Part shown: in pieces, positions 37,006 through 45,491 of the stretch
How the letters are laid out: the number at the start of each line of letters is the position of its first letter
How positions within the stretch are numbered: position 1 is the stretch's first letter
The notes under the pieces: model-generated
Told to the model about the DNA's origin: nothing
Databases searched by the model: none
Seen by the model: only the letters and a program-made list of their open reading frames with translations
Made by a program: the position numbers and the translations under genes
Assembly: GCA_023488905.1 (NCBI GenBank)
Contig: JAMDCQ010000015.1
Location: 24,324-88,323, forward strand
Direction of reading: 5' to 3'
DNA: 64,000 nucleotides
DNA from: Candidatus Bathyarchaeota archaeon
GTDB lineage: Archaea > Thermoproteota > Bathyarchaeia > Bathyarchaeales > Bathycorpusculaceae

Positions 37006-37557
37006 ATGCAGCGGCTTCAGCGGCTATTCATACTTGCCTTGTTCGGCTCAATCATCTTTGTCGCCAACATGTTCCTGCCGCCACCGTTCAACTACCTCAT
37101 GATGGTCATCCAAGCCGTATTTTTGGCTTTAAGCGCTCTCTTCATTAAACGAGCAGGCGCAATGTATGCCGGTGCAATCGGCGGATTATTAACAGCGTTA
37201 CTAAGTGGTTCCGCTCTTGGACCCTTCACGTTCTTCTTCAGTTTCCTCTTCGGCGTCTTTGTAGACCTTTTCCTGTTCGCTTTCAGAATTAAAGGGACAC
37301 GAGAAGGCGTAAATCGCAACCGCCTCATAGCTGCGATGGCGCTCAGTACCTTAATGATTGCGGTTTCAAGTTACTCCGCTTTTGCGTTACTGCCCCAATC
37401 CTTTAATCTGGAAAAAATTGCTTTTGTCAGCCTCTTCATCCAGCCAAGCCCGATGCTGACGGTGTTGGTGTTGTTTATGGGTCCCGCAACAGGTGCCGTG
37501 GCAGGGTATGCCTCCGCTTACCTTTGGAACAGGTACCTGCGCTACATCAGCGTTTAA
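37006..37557 (+). CDS. ECF-type substrate-binding membrane protein (S-component-like)
   Basis: 183 residues from the ATG at 37006; the ORF track start at 36895 adds a non-conserved tail. There are about six membrane helices (LFILALFGSIIFVANMFLPPPF, MYAGAIGGLLTALLSGSALGPFTFFFSFLFGVFVDLF). The glycine-rich fourth region is like ECF S components for vitamins or metals. No ATPase or T component is nearby, so it would share a module encoded elsewhere. Substrate unknown. Confidence 0.68.
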   Translation: MQRLQRLFILALFGSIIFVANMFLPPPFNYLMMVIQAVFLALSALFIKRAGAMYAGAIGGLLTALLSGSALGPFTFFFSFLFGVFVDLFLFAFRIKGTREGVNRNRLIAAMALSTLMIAVSSYSAFALLPQSFNLEKIAFVSLFIQPSPMLTVLVLFMGPATGAVAGYASAYLWNRYLRYISV

Positions 37558-37828
37558 GTGTCCTTGAATTCAGCCTTGATTTTTTCATCCACAAGCTTAG
37601 CAATCATCAAATTAGAAATAAACACACACCGAACGCCCAAAAGCTCAGCGAGTTCAGCGGGTTTCTGGTCCTGCGTAACCAGCAGCAAATCGTGTTTGAG
37701 GGCGTATTCAACCACATCGCGGTCTTTAGCTGCCTTTAACCTGCTTCCTGAGCAGTCAAAACTTCATAGCCTAAAGTCTCGAAGTACTCTTTTAGGCCAG
37801 CGTACATCTCATCAAGTAAGAGCTTCAT
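37554..37828 (-). pseudogene. DUF5615-like PIN-fold protein, frameshifted
   Basis: MKLLLDEMYAGLKEYFETLGYEVLTAQEAG then hits a stop. One frame over it continues as LKAAKDRDVVEYALKHDLLLVTQDQKPAELAELLGVRCVFIS to a stop at 37554. Adding one T in GGTTAAAGG restores G-L-K and an intact 91-residue protein. DUF5615 proteins are PIN-like nucleases, often toxins. The 3' end overlaps the convergent ECF-like gene. The lesion is a single-base loss in a homopolymer, so a sequencing error is possible. Confidence 0.78.
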
Positions 37829-37884
37829 AGCAACCGCTTACTCACTGAGAGAACAAAAATATTTAGGGTTTACCCAAAAAAGCT

Positions 37885-38517
37885 TTAGTCTATGAGCAGT
37901 AGCGCAAATGAGTCTGCGCTTTTCGTGAACGGGAAAGTGAATGCTATGCCAGCGTTGGCTGCAGTTTTCTTTACGTTTACGCCTATTGCGTCCTCGGACA
38001 TGCGTGCCAGTTCGGGGTGGCGGCAGATTTTTGTTTCTGTGTTACATTTTTCGCAGAGTTGACAATGCCCAGAAATGAACGAGATGGCAAGCGAGTAGCC
38101 TTGATTCATGGCGGCTTTTTCTAAGCTTACGACGCTTTCGAGCATTTGGCGTTTGGAGTCTTTCCAGTCCTGCCAGAACTTGGCGGCTTTTTCTTTGGAG
38201 TCTTTGGGGACCGTGGGGTCGGTTTCGTAGGTCATTAGGTACTTGTAGACTTCTGGTTCGGCGGTGGCGTTGGTGGTGAACTTCAGGAACATGGCGTAGC
38301 TGTATTCGGAAACGATTTTTCGGAATTGCTCAGCGGTGGGTGTGTAGGGTGGGCAGGCGAGGGTTTTGCCGTAGTGGTTGCAGCCGACTTTGCATTTTAA
38401 GACGACGCGGTCTTCGACGACGACTTTGCTGGTTTGGATGATTTTGGCGTCTGCTGCGCCTTTTTCGAGGGCTAACTTGACGAGGAACTCGAATTTTTGT
38501 GTATCATTCTCTGGCAT
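37885..38517 (-). CDS. DUF2284 predicted metal-binding protein
   Basis: 210 residues from the ATG at 38517; the 96 upstream residues in the ORF track are low-complexity and rejected. Cysteine motifs are KCKVGCNHYGKTLACPPYTPT and GHCQLCEKC...CRHPELARMS, the DUF2284 pattern, which probably binds an Fe-S cluster or a corrinoid-pathway metal. Family function is unproven. Confidence 0.85.
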   Translation of the reverse strand: MPENDTQKFEFLVKLALEKGAADAKIIQTSKVVVEDRVVLKCKVGCNHYGKTLACPPYTPTAEQFRKIVSEYSYAMFLKFTTNATAEPEVYKYLMTYETDPTVPKDSKEKAAKFWQDWKDSKRQMLESVVSLEKAAMNQGYSLAISFISGHCQLCEKCNTETKICRHPELARMSEDAIGVNVKKTAANAGIAFTFPFTKSADSFALLLID

Positions 38518-38964
38518 AAGGGTCACTGGTTGCTGGGCTTGAAGTAGGCTTTTGATATAAACGTTTAGCAGCCCAAGCGGTTTTGGGTTGATTAAGATCG
38601 AGATGACAGTGGGCACATTTGGGGGTATTAGAATCAGTTGCGGAAACAATAGTGAGGGTGAACTTGGCTGCTTTAAATAAGGGAGGGGAGGTGACTGGTG
38701 AGAGGCCGCGTGGTTTAGCAGGTGGACTACTTTCACGGAAAACGCAGCCGCTGCCACGGAATCACTGTGTTTAGGTGCGTTTTTCGCCAACATATTAGGA
38801 TCCAAATATCAGACCCATGCAGAAACCTAAAGAGGGATCCTAACAGGCGGCAAGTGGGTGCGTTTAGCGCATTGCCCAGTGCAGAAAAAACCACAATCTA
38901 ACCTTTGTGTTATATGCTGACCCGCCAAGTTGGTGGCAGAGGGTCTATGAGCGTTGCATGAAAG
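38518..38964. other. Gene-free stretch containing R3 repeat
   Basis: No conserved ORF is visible. It contains an R3 repeat copy (38791-38842) and little else. The long minus-strand ORF reaching 38805 has no family resemblance and unusual composition. Confidence 0.4.
38791..38842 (-). repeat. Dispersed repeat family R3, copy 1
   Basis: On the minus strand it reads GGATCC, CTCTTTAGGTTTCTGCATG, CTGATATTTGGATCC and TAATATGT. The terminal block ATATTTGGATCCTAATAT recurs at 49326, and the whole order recurs at 58015. GGATCC appears at both ends in this copy. Confidence 0.7.
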
Positions 38965-39870
38965 CTACTGTGGCGGGTTAATTTTTATCTGGTAGAGGTT
39001 GGGCCAGTTTTTGCCGGTTACGAATAAGCGATCGTTTTGGGCATCATATGCTATGCCGTTGAGCACTGCGTTTGAGTCGCTTGACTGGTAGATTCCAGTC
39101 AGGTCAATCCAGCCCTTAACTAGCCCCGTTTGCGGATTGATTACGGCGATTTTTTGTTCCATAAAAATGTTAGCGTAAATGTCACCGTTTACGTATTCAA
39201 GCTCGTTTAAGTAATGTATGGCTTTGTCGCCGTCTTTAACGCTTATTTGCCCAGTTACTGTGTAACTGTTGGGATCTATGAAGTACAGCGTCGAGGAACC
39301 GTCACTCATAATCAGCTTTGCACCGTCGTAGGTTAAACCCCAACCCTGTGTGGCATAACTAAAGTTTCCCAATAAACTAAACGTCTCTTTATCATAAACA
39401 AACCCGACATGCTCAAGCCAAGTTAATTGAATCAATGAACCATTAACTAACGTTAAGCCTTCGCCGAAAAACTCGCTGGAAAGCGCATATTCTTGTAGGA
39501 CGCTGCCGCTTGCAAGGTCAACCCGTCGCAGATATGAATTTCCATAGCCGCCTGTGCTTTCAAAAAGCGCTCCATCATGGAATATTAGGCCTTCAGTGAA
39601 TGCGTTAGTATCATGCGGATAGGTGTTGATAATTTGGTATGTGTATGTTGGGGCATTACTGGCGGGATTTGTCGGTATCGGTGAAGGTGTTATTGTAGTT
39701 GAAGGGTTATCTGAGGGTAAAGGAGTCAGGGTTGGTTTTATGGTGGGCTTTGGCGATGGAGTCGGTGCGGGTTGAGTTTGAGGAATAAAGCCGCCAAGAA
39801 GAAAAGCTGTTAAACCAAGTAAAAGTATGGCTAAAACTAAAATAACTGCTATTATTTGTCTTTTTTTCAT
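38965..39870 (-). CDS. Secreted glutamine cyclotransferase family protein
   Basis: 301 residues. A signal anchor (IIAVILVLAILLLGLTAFLLGG) is followed by a Pro/Thr-rich stalk of about 40 residues. The five-bladed propeller then opens YQIINTYPHDTNAFTEGLIFHDGALFESTG and includes YLNELEYVNGDIYANIF, the Glu_cyclase_2 signature. It forms N-terminal pyroglutamate on extracellular peptides or proteins. It stands alone, with a repeat-bearing gap downstream. Confidence 0.88.
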   Translation of the reverse strand: MKKRQIIAVILVLAILLLGLTAFLLGGFIPQTQPAPTPSPKPTIKPTLTPLPSDNPSTTITPSPIPTNPASNAPTYTYQIINTYPHDTNAFTEGLIFHDGALFESTGGYGNSYLRRVDLASGSVLQEYALSSEFFGEGLTLVNGSLIQLTWLEHVGFVYDKETFSLLGNFSYATQGWGLTYDGAKLIMSDGSSTLYFIDPNSYTVTGQISVKDGDKAIHYLNELEYVNGDIYANIFMEQKIAVINPQTGLVKGWIDLTGIYQSSDSNAVLNGIAYDAQNDRLFVTGKNWPNLYQIKINPPQ

Positions 39871-40000
39871 CTTAAAACTAACAATGACGCCAGATGTTTA
39901 TATCTTCGACGCTGACGCCTAAAAACCATTGGAGCGAAACACTTAAGTGCACAGAAAAAGTAACATTTGTCTCAGACTACAAAATAGGTGTTGAAATCAA

Positions 40001-40555
40001 TTGGCTGTAGAAGGTTTTTTCGAAAACAAAAAGGAACCAGTAGAAGCCAAAGTCGGCGACTTAACCCCGCAATCTAAAGCAGTTAATGTCACGGCCAAGG
40101 TAGTATCCAAAACTGAAATACGCGAAATCCCAATGGGCAGAGACGGCTCACCACACAAAGTCAGCGATGCACTCATCGGAGACGAAACAGGTGTAGTCTA
40201 CCTAACATTATGGGATGACAACATTGAAAAAGTCAATGACGGCGACACCGTACGTGTTGAAAACGGCTATGTCACGCTATTCAAAGGCAACATACGCCTA
40301 AACATCGGCAAATACGGAAAACTAGAACCAGCAGCAGCCCCGCTCGCAGCAGAAGTAAACACAGAAAACAACGTATCAAGCAAAACATACGAACAAGAAC
40401 GCAGACCATTCAGAGGCGGAAGAGGCGGCGGCCGAGGATTCGGCGGAGGCGGCGGTTACGGCGGCGGTAGAGACCGACGCGGTGGCGGCGGCTTCGGTGG
40501 CGGTCGCGATAGAGGCGATCGTCGCGGTGGCGGCGGTTACAGACCAAGATACTAA
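40001..40555 (+). CDS. Single-stranded DNA-binding protein, RPA/OB-fold with RG-rich tail
   Basis: 184 residues with a TTG start at 40001. Residues 20-110 are one OB fold (KVSDALIGDETGVVYLTLWDDNIEKVNDGDTVRVENGYVTLFKGNIRLNIGKYG). The C-terminal 55 residues are Gly/Arg-rich (RGGRGGGRG repeats), a flexible tail replacing the acidic tip of bacterial SSB. It protects single-stranded DNA in replication and repair, or possibly binds RNA. Confidence 0.9.
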   Translation: MAVEGFFENKKEPVEAKVGDLTPQSKAVNVTAKVVSKTEIREIPMGRDGSPHKVSDALIGDETGVVYLTLWDDNIEKVNDGDTVRVENGYVTLFKGNIRLNIGKYGKLEPAAAPLAAEVNTENNVSSKTYEQERRPFRGGRGGGRGFGGGGGYGGGRDRRGGGGFGGGRDRGDRRGGGGYRPRY

Positions 40556-40713
40556 ACTTTCAATGGTTTAGAAGAAGAATTTTTTTCTTTTTTTGTTTAT
40601 TTTAATTCTTGATCGTATTCTCCACTCTTAGCGCATAGTTATCCATAATGGTGTTGCCATTCGGAAACGCTTAAAACCCTCCGCGGAGTAGCCGTCAATA
40701 GGAGAACACTACT

Positions 40714-42090
40714 TTGGTTTCCAACGAAAAAAGTAAACCCACAGTGGACGAGTTGCTTGCGAAGGCTAAAAAACCCGCCCAGCTCTCGCCACCCATGCAT
40801 AGATACTATGAGGGGAAAATGCAGGTTATCCCGAAATGTGCCATCCGAAGCGTGGATGACTTCGCAATATGGTACACTCCTGGGGTTGCGGCTGCATGTA
40901 GAGAGATTCAGGCTGACCCAGACAAATCTTTTGAATTAACCAACAGATGGAACTATGTTGCAATCGTTACTGATGGTACCCGTGTTTTGGGTTTAGGTGA
41001 CATTGGACCTGAAGGTGCCTTGCCTGTTATGGAGGGTAAGGCGTTAATTTTCAAGTATCTCGGCGGTGTGGATGCCTTTCCAATCTGTCTAAGAACTAAG
41101 GACCCCAAGGAAATCGTGAAAATCTGCAAGGCGCTCGAGCCGACATTTGGAGGCATAAATTTGGAGGATATCGAGAAGCCCAAATGCTTCCATGTGCTAG
41201 AGAAGGCGCGCGCGGAGATGAATATTCCTGTTTGGCATGACGACCAACAGGGCACCGCAACCGTTATTTTAGCGGGATTAATGAATGCCTTCAAACTTGT
41301 CGGCAAGAAACCCAAAGAAAGCCTCATTACGCTTGTCGGTTCAGGCGCCGCCAACATACGCACTGCCTATGTGCTCATGAAATGGGGCGTAAAACCGGGT
41401 AACATAATTCTCGCTGACACAAAGGGCGTAATCTACAAAGGCAGACCAGACATCACAGAGCAAGAAGACCCCTGGAAATACGATGTAACCCAGAAAACCA
41501 ACGCTGAAGGCCGAACAGGCGGCATCTCAGCAGCCTTCAAAGGAGTTGACGCAGTTGTTGCGGCATCAAAACCTGGTCCAGGCACGATAAAGAAGGAATG
41601 GATCAAAAGCATGGCTTCTGATGCGATTGTGTTTGCTTGTGCTAACCCGATTCCTGAGATTTGGCCTTGGGAAGCTGAAGAAGCAGGCGCAAAAGTCGTA
41701 GCGACTGGACGCAGCGATTTCCCAAACCAAGTTAACAACAGCATGGGTTTCCCAGCGATTTTCCGCGGCGTTTTAGACGTTAAAGCAAAAACTGTCACTG
41801 ACGACATGTGTGTTGCAGCGGCAACTGAGCTTGCTAATTACGCTCAAGAGAGAGGCATGACAGAGAAAGACATCTTGCCGCATATGGATGAGTGGGAAGT
41901 TTTCCCCCGGGAAGCAGTCGCGTGTGCGCTTAAATCGATTGAGCAAGGTGTTGCACGCGTTAAACCCAGTAGGCAGGAACTCTACGAGCGCGCTTCAGCT
42001 ATAATCAAGAACGCAAGAGCATCTACTGAGTTGTTGATGAAGCATGGCTTGATTAAGCAACCGCCAAGCGACGAAGAGCTTCTCAAATAA
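40714..42090 (+). CDS. Malic enzyme (NAD(P)-dependent, oxaloacetate-decarboxylating)
   Basis: 458 residues with a TTG start after AGGAGAA. AIWYTPGVAAACREI, GTRVLGLGDIGPEGALPVMEGKALIFK, PVWHDDQQGTATVILAGL (metal-binding D) and LVGSGAANIRTAYVL (nucleotide fold) are the family motifs. It converts malate to pyruvate and CO2. The C-terminus NYAQERGMTEKDILP is typical. Monocistronic. Confidence 0.95.
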   Translation: MVSNEKSKPTVDELLAKAKKPAQLSPPMHRYYEGKMQVIPKCAIRSVDDFAIWYTPGVAAACREIQADPDKSFELTNRWNYVAIVTDGTRVLGLGDIGPEGALPVMEGKALIFKYLGGVDAFPICLRTKDPKEIVKICKALEPTFGGINLEDIEKPKCFHVLEKARAEMNIPVWHDDQQGTATVILAGLMNAFKLVGKKPKESLITLVGSGAANIRTAYVLMKWGVKPGNIILADTKGVIYKGRPDITEQEDPWKYDVTQKTNAEGRTGGISAAFKGVDAVVAASKPGPGTIKKEWIKSMASDAIVFACANPIPEIWPWEAEEAGAKVVATGRSDFPNQVNNSMGFPAIFRGVLDVKAKTVTDDMCVAAATELANYAQERGMTEKDILPHMDEWEVFPREAVACALKSIEQGVARVKPSRQELYERASAIIKNARASTELLMKHGLIKQPPSDEELLK

Positions 42091-42184
42091 GCTCTCTCTT
42101 TTTTCCCTAATTTAAAAAAATAAGGTTTAATAAACAATTAACATTAGCCTTTGGTTATCGCATATTTCTAAAAAATTAAGGAAG

Positions 42185-42454
42185 TTAAAGCGGAGTTATC
42201 TTCACAATATTCCTTTTTTCCAGTCTACGCAGGGCGTCGAGGCATTCGTCTTTCTTCGCGCCGTTGAGGTTTAGGTTCATCATAATATCTTTGATTGAAA
42301 CGCCTGGCTTGCCGAGGTTTTCATGTTTCTTATGCAGGTGCTTGACTATGGATTTTTCGAGTTTCCCGCATCGCCAAGTAGTGTTACGTATCAGAACAAC
42401 GATGGTTCGAACAAGAGTCTGCTCGTTTGATTTCCTTCCACGGGATTCTCCCAT
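42185..42454 (-). CDS. Small winged-helix protein of unknown role
   Basis: 89 residues. VRTIVVLIRNTTWRCGKLEKSIVKHLHKKHENLGKPGVSIKDIMMNLNLNGAKKDECLDALRRLEKRNIV is a charged helical protein whose second half looks like a winged helix. I do not recognise a family. ATG at 42454. Confidence 0.6.
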   Translation of the reverse strand: MGESRGRKSNEQTLVRTIVVLIRNTTWRCGKLEKSIVKHLHKKHENLGKPGVSIKDIMMNLNLNGAKKDECLDALRRLEKRNIVKITPL

Positions 42455-42541
42455 TTCTCCCCACTGCTACTTTTTACCGCTCCTATTGATTTAAACATTT
42501 GTTCGGCTGCTGAGTAACGGGGCTTGTTTTGAGGCGGTTTT

Positions 42542-42988
42542 TTAGAGGGTTTTTTTGAGGTATAATCCATGTTTTTTGCCGTAGTAGCGTTCAAGTTTAA
42601 GCATGGTTTGGTAGCCGAGTTTGTGGTATAGTTTTATCGCGGCGTGGTTGTCTTCTCTTACTTCGAGCCGGCACTCTGATATGCCGCGCTGCTTAAACGA
42701 ACCTTCAAGTTCCTGCAGCATCTTTATGGCGATGCCTTTGTGCCGATAGCTCGGCGCAACGTTTAGGGTGATGATGTGCCCGTACTCTGTTTCGCCTGAT
42801 TCTATTTGGGCGATGATGAAACCAGCAACCTCTGTGTTGGCTTTGGCGGCTAAAGCGATGGTGTTGTAGTCAGTTAGCAAGTAGGCTATTTGGCGTTTAG
42901 AAAACGCTTCCTCGTCGAAGCACTGCATCTCTATCTTGTAGAGTGTGTCGAGGAGTTTTGTGGTTGCGGTTTCGATTTTTACTTCCAT
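42542..42988 (-). CDS. rimI: GNAT N-acetyltransferase, RimI-like
   Basis: 148 residues. The acetyl-CoA loop is VAPSYRHKGIAIKMLQELEGSF and the end is EVREDNHAAIKLYHKLGYQTMLKLERYYGKKH, matching archaeal N-terminal acetyltransferases of the RimI/Ard1 group. It acetylates protein N-termini. It is downstream of the flippase-like gene on the same strand, 37 bases apart. Confidence 0.9.
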   Translation of the reverse strand: MEVKIETATTKLLDTLYKIEMQCFDEEAFSKRQIAYLLTDYNTIALAAKANTEVAGFIIAQIESGETEYGHIITLNVAPSYRHKGIAIKMLQELEGSFKQRGISECRLEVREDNHAAIKLYHKLGYQTMLKLERYYGKKHGLYLKKTL

Positions 42989-43025
42989 AAGTTTAGTCTT
43001 GATTACCTATAGGTCGGGTTTGTTT

Positions 43026-44087
43026 TTAGTTTTTTCCGTCTTTGCACTCAGGCGCGATAACGGGTTTTAGCTCGATGTATTGTTGGACTGAAAAACCAAT
43101 CAAGAAACGCAACCACAGGGTAATGATTCTTGTCAGTATAGTAGCAGTCGCAGCGAGTTCCACAGAGATACCCATCGAAAAATAGAGTGTGGTCATGGCT
43201 GCTTCGGGGAGCCCCACCTCAAAGGGTATACCCACCGGGATAGATTTTACGGCTAAAACGATGGCTGCTGTGACCAGAATCACGCTCCAAGACACGGGGT
43301 GCCCTAATGACCAAAAAACAAGGTATGGCACGCTTAAGCTGAAAAACCATGTTACGCCGAGGTAGAATAGGGATTGCGCGAGGGGTTTTCTGTTTCGGCG
43401 GAATTCGATCATGGCGTCGTGGAAGTGATCGGTGGTTTCTAAGGCGTGGGTTTGGAATTTGCTTAGTGTCCATTTTCCCAGTGAGAGTTTTGTGGTTATT
43501 TTTGTGAGCCAGTTGACGATTTTTAGCGTTACTGACTTCTTAAAAGACATGATTGCCAAAACGGCTGTTATAGCTGTTATGGCAGCTGCAACAAAGATGA
43601 TGATGTTAAAAACGGCGGCGGGAACTTGAACTTCAAAATACAGCAAAGCCACGCCTAAGATGAGGATGACTACGTTCATCGTCATACCCAAAAGTCGATG
43701 GGTAAATAGTGAAGCAACAACTTTTCCAAATGAGCCGCATCTGTCACGGGTAAGAAGGTAGGTGCGGACTACCTCGCCACTGATTGATTCTGCAGGCACC
43801 ACTATGTCGACGTATAAGCTGTACCAGAGGTAGAGGTAGGCTTTTTTGACGGTCATTTTGATGTTTAGGTGCTTGGTTAGTGACTGCCAGGAGACAGCGT
43901 AGAACAGGACTTCCAGTAATCCGCAGCCGACGGCTACAGCGAAAATCAGCAGATTCGCGGTTTTTGCGGTGTCTATGATGGCGAAAATGTCGACTTCGAA
44001 GAGGTAGATGTAGAGGAAGAAGGCTACTAAACCAAGCAGTGGAAACAGTAATGTTTTCCAAGTTATCTTCGGTTTAGGCGTTTCCAT
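43026..44087 (-). CDS. Lysylphosphatidylglycerol synthase TM-domain (flippase-like) protein
   Basis: 353 residues with about eight membrane helices. WYSLYVDIVVPAESISGEVVRTYLLTRD and VKSIPVGIPFEVGLPEAAMTTLYFSMGI are the PF03706-type signature found in archaeal AglD-like and flippase-like proteins. The role is probably in polyprenyl-linked glycan transport or lipid handling. Confidence 0.87.
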   Translation of the reverse strand: METPKPKITWKTLLFPLLGLVAFFLYIYLFEVDIFAIIDTAKTANLLIFAVAVGCGLLEVLFYAVSWQSLTKHLNIKMTVKKAYLYLWYSLYVDIVVPAESISGEVVRTYLLTRDRCGSFGKVVASLFTHRLLGMTMNVVILILGVALLYFEVQVPAAVFNIIIFVAAAITAITAVLAIMSFKKSVTLKIVNWLTKITTKLSLGKWTLSKFQTHALETTDHFHDAMIEFRRNRKPLAQSLFYLGVTWFFSLSVPYLVFWSLGHPVSWSVILVTAAIVLAVKSIPVGIPFEVGLPEAAMTTLYFSMGISVELAATATILTRIITLWLRFLIGFSVQQYIELKPVIAPECKDGKN

Positions 44088-44170
44088 AGCAACCAGAGTA
44101 AAGATGGAGTTATGAATTAGCGATTATATACTTTGTTCAGATACTTGTTGATTGTGTTGTTTGTTTTTCT

Positions 44171-44300
44171 ATAGTTGTTGTTGCCGAAAAAGCCCTATAC
44201 ACAACAACAACCAGTGGGCTTAGCTGGCGCGTCTGTTTTGTTTTCGGTTGATTTATGTGATTGCTGTCTGGTTGTGGGTTGCGCCACAAGTAGATTAGGC
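44171..44300 (+). repeat. Dispersed repeat family R1, copy c
   Basis: Perfect stem GTTGTTGTTG (44174-44183) with CAACAACAAC (44202-44211) around a loop with CCCTATACACA. TCTGTTTTG follows, then a second hairpin CTGGTTGTGG...CGCCACAAG. It is the best-preserved unit and is directly followed by copy d, so the two are tandem. Confidence 0.8.
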
Positions 44301-44329
44301 TGGTTTGCTATGGTTGTTTTTTTTCTATT

Positions 44330-44455
44330 GATAGTTGTTGCCGAGACCCCCTCTTGTTTCAACAACAACCAACGGATTGCGTAGAAGATTGTGTTTTTGT
44401 TTCTGCGTCGAGTTTGGGTTGCAGACTGGTTGTGAAGTGCACCACAAGTGCATCC
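44330..44455 (+). repeat. Dispersed repeat family R1, copy d
   Basis: Starts ATAGTTGTTGCCGAGACCCC with CAACAACAACC as the opposite arm, continues with a T-rich stretch and ends CTGGTTGTGAAGTGCACCACAAG. Diverged from copy c at about one base in four by eye. Confidence 0.72.
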
Positions 44456-44539
44456 GCTCATCTAATAGCAGAGCCTAACTGCTGTGATGCGGTGTCTTTT
44501 TAAATCTACAAACAACAATACTGTTAACTGTTGATATGT

Positions 44540-44868
44540 ATGGCTGAAACTGAAGGTTACGTTGCGCTCGCTGACGAAAAAGACATCGGCGAAGGTAAAA
44601 TGCGGCTTGTAAGAGCGAAAGGCATACCCGTACTCATAGTCAGGCATGACGGCGAACTCTACGTCCTCGACGACCGCTGTCACATATGGGCTGCAAGTTC
44701 TCCAACGGAAACCTCAACGGCAACTTCATCGTTTGCCCCTGCCATGACTGGCGCTTTAACCTAAAAACAGGCAAATACGAGAACCAGCCAAACTATGTTT
44801 TGGTTAAGTACCCGTTTAAGGTTGAAGCAGGAAAAACATGGATAAAACTTGAAGAAGACGATTTTTGA
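44540..44868 (+). pseudogene. Rieske 2Fe-2S ferredoxin-like protein, frameshifted at the first cluster motif
   Basis: The first frame reads YVLDDRC then goes astray; the next frame reads HMGCKFSNGNLNGNFIVCPCHDWRFNLKTGKYENQPNYVLVKYPFKVEAG. Adding one C in TGTCACATATG restores CPHMGC, the first CxH motif, followed by the second, CPCHDW. Restored length is 109 residues, normal for a stand-alone Rieske protein. The single-base loss removes cluster binding if real. A 28-bp piece of this gene recurs in rio1. Confidence 0.85.
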
Positions 44869-44960
44869 ATTGTTCCGCTGAACTTAGTTTATTTAAAGCA
44901 ACATCCTCAGCTTTATTGCGCTCAGAAGACCCTTCTCCCCCTAAAAGGGTCGCGAACAGT

Positions 44961-44993
44961 GGTTTCTAAAAAAAGTTGCTTAGAAACCCGATT
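44961..44993 (+). terminator. Hairpin with T-run upstream of aIF1A
   Basis: GGTTTCTAA (44961-44969) pairs perfectly with TTAGAAACC (44980-44988), followed by CGATTTTT. It looks like a terminator for the Rieske gene, or a structured leader element before the aIF1A start at 45093. Confidence 0.5.
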
Positions 44994-45092
44994 TTTGGTC
45001 GAGGTATTGCTGTTAAACAGGTCGTATTGAACGAACACGCTTTTAAGCAAGAAAAAACAATTGTAACCAACCTGATAATTGAGGCTGACTGT

Positions 45093-45398
45093 TTGGGAAA
45101 GAAAAAAGTGTTAAACGAAGGCTCAATAAGCGAAATGACCTATCCCGGTCAAGGCGAAATCCTAGGCGTAGTAACAAAACTGCTGGGTTTTGATCGCATA
45201 ATGGTTAAATGCCAAGACGGCGCAGAACGTCTCTGCCGCATCCGCGGAAAAATGAAGCGACGCGTATGGATACGCGAAGGCGACATCGTCATCGTTTCAC
45301 CATGGGACTTCCAGACTGACACACGCGGCGACGTCGTTTGGCGTTACACGCATGCGCAGGCTGAAAACTTGAGGCGCAAGGGTCTCTTAACCATCTAA
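45093..45398 (+). CDS. Translation initiation factor aIF1A
   Basis: 101 residues. The S1-like OB core is EILGVVTKLLGFDRIMVKCQDGAERLCRIRGKMKRRVWIREGDIVIVSPWDFQ. The ORF track opens at 44976, but family proteins begin GKKKVL..., which here starts at a TTG at 45093 behind GAGG; this start is chosen. It assists initiator-tRNA placement. It heads a conserved run with rio1 and the Dim2-like gene. Confidence 0.93.
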   Translation: MGKKKVLNEGSISEMTYPGQGEILGVVTKLLGFDRIMVKCQDGAERLCRIRGKMKRRVWIREGDIVIVSPWDFQTDTRGDVVWRYTHAQAENLRRKGLLTI

Positions 45399-45491
45399 TC
45401 CCCATTTGTTGTATTCCCTAAATTGTTTGTTCAGCCTTTTCTGGTTTGGTTGCTTTTAAATACTTGACATCTAACTCTTCTGTGACTAAGT

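Noticed and set aside
44175-44461. ORFs of 69 and 88 residues on opposite strands
   Set aside because: They translate the R1 tandem repeats (QQQP and CCCV-type runs) and have no homology with each other or with other copies.
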